Shown piece after piece: positions 1 through 4,643 of a stretch of 5,885 nucleotides of DNA. A model generated the notes under the pieces. It did no database searches. It worked only from the letters and a program-made list of their open reading frames with translations, and had not been told where the DNA came from. Within the stretch, counting starts at the first letter, position 1. Every line of letters starts with the position of its first letter. This DNA is from Acidobacteriota bacterium (lineage in GTDB: Bacteria; Acidobacteriota; Terriglobia; Terriglobales; Acidobacteriaceae). Location of the stretch: contig JAFAPG010000859.1 in the NCBI GenBank assembly GCA_019247235.1, positions 1-5,885 of the forward strand, given 5' to 3'. A program made the translations under genes and the position numbers.

Positions 1-558
1 ACGATCGCCAGCAACCTCGCGATTGCCCTTACACAGTTGGGGAAACGCGTCCTGCTCATCGACGCCGACATGCGGCGGCCTTGCGTGCACCGGCTGTTCG
101 GCATTTGCGACTATTCTACCGGCCTAGTGACCTATTTGACCGGACAGCAAGATTGGCGCACGCTCGTGCGGCCTAGCGGGACCACGGGTCTCGATTGCCT
201 GGTTTGCGGTCCGGTTCCACCGAACCCCAGCGAGTTACTCTCATCCGAACGCATGCACGAGCTGGTGCATGAGGCGACCGAAGAGTATCACTTCGTGTTG
301 GTCGATTCCCCTCCGTTACTCAACGTAGCCGACGGCCGAATCCTAACTACTATGGTCGAGGGCGCCATACTCGTAGTCAAGGGTGGAGCTACGCCGCGGG
401 AGCTCGTGTTGCGCACACAATCCTATTTCCGCGACGTCGGCGCTCATCTAATCGGAGTGGTCCTCAACGACATCGATCTGCATCAAGCCGGCTACTACGA
501 CGGCTACTACAGGTACTACCGCGAGTACGGTGGCCCAAACCAAACTGCTTCTGCTTAA
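1..558 (+). CDS. Polysaccharide-export tyrosine kinase (BY-kinase, Wzc/CpsD type), C-terminal part
   Basis: Partial gene, cut at its 5' end; frame 1 is open from base 1 to the TAA at 556-558 (185 residues). These kinases use ATP to autophosphorylate C-terminal tyrosines and control polymerisation and export of capsule or exopolysaccharide at the inner membrane. The fragment seems to begin just after the Walker A loop, with TIASNLAIAL at its start. It shows the Walker A' motif VLLIDADMRRP (residues 17-27, D21 and D23), the family's PPNPSELL stretch, and a Walker B FVLVDSPP (98-105, D102). The tail GYYDGYYRYYREYGG (164-178) carries seven tyrosines, the expected autophosphorylation cluster. Walker A and any N-terminal Wzz-type membrane domain lie outside the window, so a fused Wzc-like form and a stand-alone CpsD/CapB-like form cannot be told apart. 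The internal TTG at 37 is not a credible start because conserved family sequence continues upstream of it. Confidence 0.93.
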   Translation, partial: TIASNLAIALTQLGKRVLLIDADMRRPCVHRLFGICDYSTGLVTYLTGQQDWRTLVRPSGTTGLDCLVCGPVPPNPSELLSSERMHELVHEATEEYHFVLVDSPPLLNVADGRILTTMVEGAILVVKGGATPRELVLRTQSYFRDVGAHLIGVVLNDIDLHQAGYYDGYYRYYREYGGPNQTASA

Positions 559-646
559 AGAAACAGGTCTTTCGTCGAAGCCGGCCCGCCGCACGTGCCA
601 GCCGGAAGCCCAAAAGTTCAACGTGCCACAGGCTCGTCGCGGCGAG

Positions 647-671
647 GCTGTGTAGCTTCGCAGCTTTTCTT
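647..671 (+). terminator. Possible weak intrinsic terminator or attenuator upstream of pseB
   Basis: GCTGTG (647-652) can pair with CGCAGC (659-664), giving a 6-bp stem with one G-U pair and a 6-base loop, followed directly by TTTTCTT (665-671). The stem is short, so termination would be inefficient. It lies 15 bases upstream of the pseB ATG and could act as an attenuator or as the end of the kinase transcript. It may also be chance. Confidence 0.3.
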
Positions 672-672
672 A

Positions 673-677
673 AAAGG
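673..677 (+). promoter_or_regulatory. Ribosome binding site of pseB
   Basis: The purine run AAAGG lies 9 bases before the ATG at 687. This spacing supports that ATG as the start. Confidence 0.6.
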
Positions 678-686
678 TCACACACT

Positions 687-1700
687 ATGCAATGGGGAAA
701 CCTCTCTATCCTCGTTACTGGAGGAACCGGATCTTTCGGCAAGAAGTTCGCCGAGATCATGCTTCAGGAATATCACCCGAAGAAGCTCATCGTCTTCAGC
801 CGGGACGAGCTGAAACAGCACGAAATGCGAGTGCACGGTTTCGACCACGATTCGCTGCGCTACTTCATTGGCGACGTCCGCGACCGAGACCGGCTGCTCC
901 GCGCGATGAACGGCGTTGATGTCGTGATCCACGCGGCAGCGCTGAAGCAGGTACCCACTTGCGAGTACAACCCGATCGAAGCCGTAATGACAAATGTTAT
1001 GGGCGCGAAGAACATCATCGAAGCCGCTCTGGATTCCGGTGTGAAAAAAGTTGTCGCGCTAAGTACCGATAAAGCCGTCGGCCCGGTGAATCTCTACGGC
1101 GCCACCAAACTCGTGGCCGAGAAGCTGTTCGTGCATGGCAACTCTTACAGTGGCGAAGACGGATGCCGTTTCGCCTGCGTGCGCTACGGAAACGTCGTGG
1201 CCAGCCGCGGCAGTGTGATCCCATTGTTTCTGGAGCAGCGAAAGAACGGAACCGTCACAGTAACCGATACAAGAATGACGCGGTTCTGGATCACGCTGGA
1301 AAGTGGCGTGCGGTTCGTGATTAATGCCGTCGAACAAATGCGTGGAGGCGAGGTGTTCATTCCCAAGATTCCAAGTATGAAGATCACGGACCTTGCACGC
1401 GCCCTCGCCCCAAACTGTCGCGTGCGCCAAATCGGGATCAGACCAGGGGAGAAAGTGCACGAGACCCTGATCTCCGAGGACGAAGCGCGCAACGCAGTAG
1501 AGTTGGCGGAAATGTATATCATTCAACCATCACAACCGTCGTATCCAGTGGCAGAAGGCGAGAATGCTTCGCACCTGCCTGACGGTTTCTGCTACACCAG
1601 CGACACTAACGACGAGTGGCTCACGGTGGACACACTCCACGAGTTAATTGGCGACGACTCCGGAAACGGCGTGGGGAGAAAAGTTGCCGTCGCATCCTAA
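687..1700 (+). CDS. pseB: UDP-N-acetylglucosamine 4,6-dehydratase (inverting), PseB
   Basis: This is the first enzyme of pseudaminic acid synthesis. It oxidises C4, removes water across C5/C6 and inverts C5 of UDP-GlcNAc, giving UDP-2-acetamido-2,6-dideoxy-beta-L-arabino-hexos-4-ulose in the cytoplasm. The 337-residue protein is an extended short-chain dehydrogenase and matches the length of soluble PseB/FlaA1 (about 333 residues). It has no membrane segments, unlike the long WbpM-type dehydratases. Visible motifs are the NAD(P) loop TGGTGSFG (11-18), the catalytic stretch STDKA (126-130, with D128 and K129), YGATK (137-141, the YxxxK pair), RYGNVVASRGSVIP (166-179), and the C-terminal CYTSDTNDEWL (302-312) typical of the family. 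The start is supported by AAAGG upstream. The pseC start follows 11 bases after the stop, so the two are very likely co-transcribed. The main alternative is a CapE-like dehydratase, made less likely by the adjacent pseC. Confidence 0.95.
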   Translation: MQWGNLSILVTGGTGSFGKKFAEIMLQEYHPKKLIVFSRDELKQHEMRVHGFDHDSLRYFIGDVRDRDRLLRAMNGVDVVIHAAALKQVPTCEYNPIEAVMTNVMGAKNIIEAALDSGVKKVVALSTDKAVGPVNLYGATKLVAEKLFVHGNSYSGEDGCRFACVRYGNVVASRGSVIPLFLEQRKNGTVTVTDTRMTRFWITLESGVRFVINAVEQMRGGEVFIPKIPSMKITDLARALAPNCRVRQIGIRPGEKVHETLISEDEARNAVELAEMYIIQPSQPSYPVAEGENASHLPDGFCYTSDTNDEWLTVDTLHELIGDDSGNGVGRKVAVAS

Positions 1701-1711
1701 CGAGATCAAAT

Positions 1712-2872
1712 ATGTCGTTTCTTCCGTACGGAAAGCAATACGTACACGCCGAAGATATTGAGGCGGTTGTTGCCGTTTTACAGTCAGACCGGCTTACTAG
1801 CGGTCCGGTGGTGACCCAATTTGAGAAAGCAGTTGCTGCCTACGTTGGCGCCCGCAACGCGGTAGCAGTCGCTAACGGAACTGCGGCACTGCACGCCGCC
1901 ATGCATGCTCTTAGGATCGGGCCGGGCGACGAAGTCATCGTGCCGCCGATGACATTCGCGGCTACGGCCAATTGCGTAGTTTTTCAGGGCGGCACTCCTG
2001 TTTTCGCCGACGTTGAACCATCTACTCTGTTGCTGGACCCTGAGCGCGTGGAAGAAAGAATTTCCAGCCGCACAAAGGCGATCGTCGCGGTCGATTACGC
2101 CGGACAACCCTGCGATTACGAGGCTCTAAGGACGATTGCGGACCGCCACGGAATCGCCCTAGTTGCCGATGCGTGTCATTCTTTGGGCGCGACGTATCGC
2201 GGCGAGAAGGTCGGTACACTGGCAGACCTGAATGTGTTCAGCTTCCACGCGGTCAAGCACATTACCACCGGGGAGGGTGGCATGGTCACCACCCACGATG
2301 ATACCTACGCCAAGCGTATGCGACTCTTCCGTAATCATGGAATTACTGCCGATTTCCAGCAAAGGGAAAAAGGTAGCTCCTGGTATTACGAGATCATTGA
2401 AATGGGCTATAACTACCGGCTCACCGACTTTCAGTGTGCTCTTGGCATGAGCCAGTTGCGAAAACTTGATGATTGGCTTGCAAAGAGGCGGAGGATAGCG
2501 TCTCTTTACGACGAGCAGCTGGCTCACAGGGACATTGCTCAACCACTCGAGACGCATGCGGACGCGCTGCACGCTTACCATATCTATGTTGTAAGGCTGG
2601 CCGGCGATAACGGCACCGTCGATCGCACGTCAGTGTTTGCCGCACTTCGACAGGACGGCATCGGCGTGAACGTACACTACATTCCAGTGCACCTACATCC
2701 CTTTTATCGCCGCATGTTCGGCACAGGTCCAGGTCTCTGCCCGGTTGCAGAAGAAGCTTACGAGCGGATTCTCACTCTGCCGATATTCGTCACTATGACC
2801 GAAGTCGATGTTCACAAGGTATTCGCCACCCTGGCAGCAGCAGTAGAAAGTTGTATAGTTGGGCGAATGTAA
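1712..2872 (+). CDS. pseC: UDP-4-amino-4,6-dideoxy-N-acetyl-beta-L-altrosamine transaminase, PseC
   Basis: This is the second pseudaminic acid enzyme, a DegT/DnrJ/EryC1-family PLP aminotransferase. It uses L-glutamate to aminate C4 of the PseB product. The protein has 386 residues, close to Helicobacter PseC (about 375). It opens with the family-typical LPYGKQYV. It then shows VANGTAAL (53-60, phosphate-binding region), VADACHSLGA (151-160, with D153 expected to contact the PLP ring nitrogen), and FSFHAVKHITTGEGG (176-190) with K182 as the expected Schiff-base lysine. MGYNYRLTDFQCALG follows and is also characteristic of the fold. The frame is open further upstream, overlapping the end of pseB, but that extension is arginine-rich and unlike the family, so the ATG at 1712 is preferred. 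A weak GAG at 1702-1704 is the only ribosome-binding candidate, and translational coupling to pseB is plausible. Confidence 0.95.
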   Translation: MSFLPYGKQYVHAEDIEAVVAVLQSDRLTSGPVVTQFEKAVAAYVGARNAVAVANGTAALHAAMHALRIGPGDEVIVPPMTFAATANCVVFQGGTPVFADVEPSTLLLDPERVEERISSRTKAIVAVDYAGQPCDYEALRTIADRHGIALVADACHSLGATYRGEKVGTLADLNVFSFHAVKHITTGEGGMVTTHDDTYAKRMRLFRNHGITADFQQREKGSSWYYEIIEMGYNYRLTDFQCALGMSQLRKLDDWLAKRRRIASLYDEQLAHRDIAQPLETHADALHAYHIYVVRLAGDNGTVDRTSVFAALRQDGIGVNVHYIPVHLHPFYRRMFGTGPGLCPVAEEAYERILTLPIFVTMTEVDVHKVFATLAAAVESCIVGRM

Positions 2873-2991
2873 ATCACGACTTCGGGAATTTTGATTGCAC
2901 CTTACAACGCGCAATTCTCACATTCAGAAGTCTGCGTGATAATGGTGACTTCACACATCAGACATTCACAATTCATAAATTCAGGCCTTGT
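2873..2991. other. AT-richer gap between pseC and the aldo/keto reductase gene
   Basis: These 119 bases have no supported gene. GC is about 43% in 2881-2940 and about 37% in 2941-3000, against roughly 53-63% in sampled lines of pseB and pseC. GACTTC occurs at 2878-2883 and 2947-2952, and its reverse complement GAAGTC at 2927-2932, so the middle copy could pair with either flank. ACATTCA is repeated at 2920-2926 and 2962-2968. A weak sigma70-like promoter can be drawn here. The reading frame of the next gene is open through the gap, but its translation there resembles no part of that family. Confidence 0.5.
2915..2943 (+). promoter_or_regulatory. Candidate sigma70-like promoter for the downstream genes
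   Basis: TTCTCA (2915-2920, 4 of 6 to TTGACA) is separated by 17 bases from GATAAT (2938-2943, 5 of 6 to TATAAT). It sits in the AT-richer gap about 50 bases before the reductase start. The -35 match is poor, so this is only a candidate, but it would let the downstream module be transcribed separately from pseBC. Confidence 0.25.
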
Positions 2992-3873
2992 ATGAAACTC
3001 GGCCTGGGAACTGTACAGTTCGGGTTGGACTACGGAATCGCGAATCGCGACGGCCAAACCTCGCTTAGTGAGGCGGCCGCCATTCTTGAATTTGCTGAAA
3101 CCAGAGGGATTGAGATACTAGACACTGCAGCTTCCTATGGGTGTAGCGAGGAAATATTGGGTCAACTACTACCCCATCAGCATAGTTTTTCTATTGTTAC
3201 GAAGACTCCAATATTTCGAAAATCCGCCATCACAGACGAAGACGCAGAAACCCTTGAGCTTACCTTCCTGCGCTCACTGCAGCGATTGCGGCACCCCAAG
3301 GTCTACGGCTTGCTGATGCACCACGCCTCGGACCTGCTTGCGGAAGGTGGCTGGCGACTGTTTGAGCGCATGCTTTCTCTCCAGCAGCGCGGCTTTATAT
3401 CCCGCGTTGGAGTTTCTGTCTATAGCGCCCGCGAAATCGACGAAATCCTTTCTCGTTACCAGTGCGACCTTATTCAAGCGCCCATCAATGTATTTGATCA
3501 ACGTTTGCTGGCAGACGGTCATCTGCAACGATTAAAGCAGAAGGGCATTGAGATTCATGCCCGCTCGATTTTTCTGCAAGGACTTCTGTTAATGAACCCC
3601 AAGACGCTGCCGCCATACTTTGATCGTTTCCGCCCCTGCTTTGAGAAGTATCACGCATATCTGAAGCAGCAGAGTCTATCTCCTGCTGGTGCTGCACTTG
3701 GCTTTGCCCTACGCTCTTCCGGTGCGGATGCTGTAATATACGGTGTCAATACCCTGGAACAACTGCGGGAACTCTGCCATACAGAGTGTGCGATAAATCC
3801 TCAGGACTTTCTTGCCTTCGCCATAGACGATCCTGCGTTGGTCGATCCATCCAATTGGAGACTGGTATCATGA
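2992..3873 (+). CDS. Aldo/keto reductase family protein in a nonulosonic acid locus
   Basis: This is a 293-residue NAD(P)-dependent oxidoreductase with a predicted TIM-barrel fold, cytoplasmic, with no signal peptide or membrane segment. It begins MKLGLGTVQFGLDYGIAN, the usual opening of AKR proteins found in surface-sugar clusters. The AKR catalytic tetrad can be placed as D44 (in LDTAASYG), Y49, K71 (in VTKTP) and H110 (in LLMHH), so it looks active. SRVGVSVYS and LIQAPINVFDQRLL are further AKR barrel landmarks, and the length is normal. The ATG at 2992 has AGG at 2983-2985 six bases upstream. An upstream TTG at 2851 would add 47 residues with no family resemblance, so it was rejected. Its last bases overlap the next gene by 4, implying translational coupling. 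Substrate is unknown: the canonical pseudaminic acid pathway has no AKR step. Inference: it reduces or oxidises a hydroxyl or keto group on a sugar intermediate that the neighbouring aminotransferase also uses. Confidence 0.85.
   Translation: MKLGLGTVQFGLDYGIANRDGQTSLSEAAAILEFAETRGIEILDTAASYGCSEEILGQLLPHQHSFSIVTKTPIFRKSAITDEDAETLELTFLRSLQRLRHPKVYGLLMHHASDLLAEGGWRLFERMLSLQQRGFISRVGVSVYSAREIDEILSRYQCDLIQAPINVFDQRLLADGHLQRLKQKGIEIHARSIFLQGLLLMNPKTLPPYFDRFRPCFEKYHAYLKQQSLSPAGAALGFALRSSGADAVIYGVNTLEQLRELCHTECAINPQDFLAFAIDDPALVDPSNWRLVS
3857..3860 (+). promoter_or_regulatory. Ribosome binding site of the cytidylyltransferase gene
   Basis: GGAG lies inside the end of the reductase gene, 9 bases before the ATG at 3870. 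It supports that start over the longer open frame from 3786. Confidence 0.55.
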
Positions 3874-4616
3874 TACTTGCCATTCTTCAAGCGCGTGTTT
3901 GTTCGACTCGCTTGCCTCAGAAGGTCCTCCTTCCGATTCTCGGCAAACCCATGCTCGTACATCAGATTGAGCGTGCGCTACGAGCCACCCTGCTGGATCA
4001 GTTGTTAGTAGCAACCAGTCTAGATACCTCCGATGACGCGATTGAGAATTTATGCCGCGCGTCGGGAATCGAGTGCTTTCGCGGTAGTCACGCCGACGTA
4101 CTCGATAGGTACTACCGAGCCGCGCAAGTGTTCCATCCCGAATACGTTGTTCGCTTAACGGGAGATTGTCCCCTTATCGATCCGCAAGTGATAGACAGTG
4201 TAGTCACTTTCTGTTTGGAAGGCGGATATGATTACGCGAGCAACACGATCGAACCAACATACCCTGACGGCCTTGACACTGAAGTTTTTCGTATATCTTG
4301 CCTTACGAAGGCCTGGCACGAGGCTGAGCTTCCATCTGACCGGGAGCACGTAACCCCTTTCATCTGGAGACAACCGGACTTCTTTCGCATCGGCAGTTTT
4401 CGAGGTGATGCCAATCTGTCAGGCTTACGTTGGACTGTGGACGAGGCCATAGATTTCGAACTAGTCAAGACCATATACGAAGCCTTATACCCTACCAATC
4501 CTTTCTTTGCCATGCAGGATATAGTCAGATACCTTGAGCTTCATCCTGACATCAGCAGCGTGAACTCAAGGATCCCTCGCAATGCCGGATACACATTGTC
4601 GCTTTCGAACAACTGA
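3870..4616 (+). CDS. spsF: SpsF/PseF-type cytidylyltransferase (nonulosonic acid activation)
   Basis: This 248-residue protein belongs to the SpsF group (COG1861), related to CMP-sialic acid and CMP-Kdo synthetases, although databases often label it a glycosyltransferase. The expected reaction is CTP plus nonulosonic acid giving the CMP-sugar used by the final transferase. It opens with ILAILQARVCSTRLPQKVL, the nucleotide-binding start (Q7, R9, S12-R14, K18). RLTGDCPLIDP (95-105) holds the conserved D99 and D104, expected metal- or nucleotide-contacting residues. YPDGLDTEVF (131-140), REHVTPFI (158-165) and RWTVDEAIDFE (from 187) are further family blocks. It overlaps the reductase stop in an ATGA (3870-3873), a sign of coupled translation. 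Its position beside pseB and pseC supports a PseF role, but canonical PseF of Campylobacter and Helicobacter is of the NeuA-like type, so the exact sugar is uncertain. The longer open frame from 3786 is rejected because the motif start and GGAG fit 3870. Confidence 0.88.
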   Translation: MILAILQARVCSTRLPQKVLLPILGKPMLVHQIERALRATLLDQLLVATSLDTSDDAIENLCRASGIECFRGSHADVLDRYYRAAQVFHPEYVVRLTGDCPLIDPQVIDSVVTFCLEGGYDYASNTIEPTYPDGLDTEVFRISCLTKAWHEAELPSDREHVTPFIWRQPDFFRIGSFRGDANLSGLRWTVDEAIDFELVKTIYEALYPTNPFFAMQDIVRYLELHPDISSVNSRIPRNAGYTLSLSNN

Positions 4617-4643
4617 TCTTGATCCACAGTAAACTCCCATTGA

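Larger units (their letters stand above)
559..686. other. Non-coding gap between the kinase gene and pseB
   Basis: These 128 bases carry no convincing gene. They hold an 8-bp direct repeat ACGTGCCA at 593-600 and 621-628, two AGCCGG copies (579-584 and 600-605), a palindrome GCACGTGC (591-598), a near-palindrome CTCGTCGCGGCGAG (633-646), and a short hairpin followed by Ts just before the pseB ribosome binding site. I found no good -35/-10 pair. The gap is the longest in the window and the most likely place for a transcription boundary between kinase/export genes and the sugar-synthesis cassette, but that is inference. Confidence 0.5.

Noticed and set aside
464..760. Minus-strand open frame across the kinase end and the gap before pseB
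   Set aside because: Low-complexity, basic, with no recognisable family; it covers the antisense of real coding sequence at both ends.
1059..1526. Minus-strand open frame of 155 codons inside pseB
   Set aside because: Antisense shadow of a strongly conserved dehydratase; its translation shows no domain.
1616..1711. Longer N-terminus for pseC, overlapping the end of pseB
   Set aside because: The extra 32 residues are arginine-rich and look like out-of-frame pseB. The family N-terminus (LPYGKQYV) begins right after the ATG at 1712.
2851..2991. 47-residue N-terminal extension of the aldo/keto reductase from a TTG
   Set aside because: It overlaps pseC, has no AKR resemblance and covers the AT-richer gap. 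The ATG at 2992 gives the standard AKR opening and has AGG upstream.
3786..3869. 28-residue N-terminal extension of the cytidylyltransferase
   Set aside because: It lies wholly inside the reductase gene. The nucleotide-binding motif is expected at the very N-terminus, as obtained from 3870.
3870..4616. Spore coat gene, implying an endospore former
   Set aside because: The SpsF name comes from Bacillus, but the family is widespread in non-sporulating bacteria and nothing else here points to sporulation.
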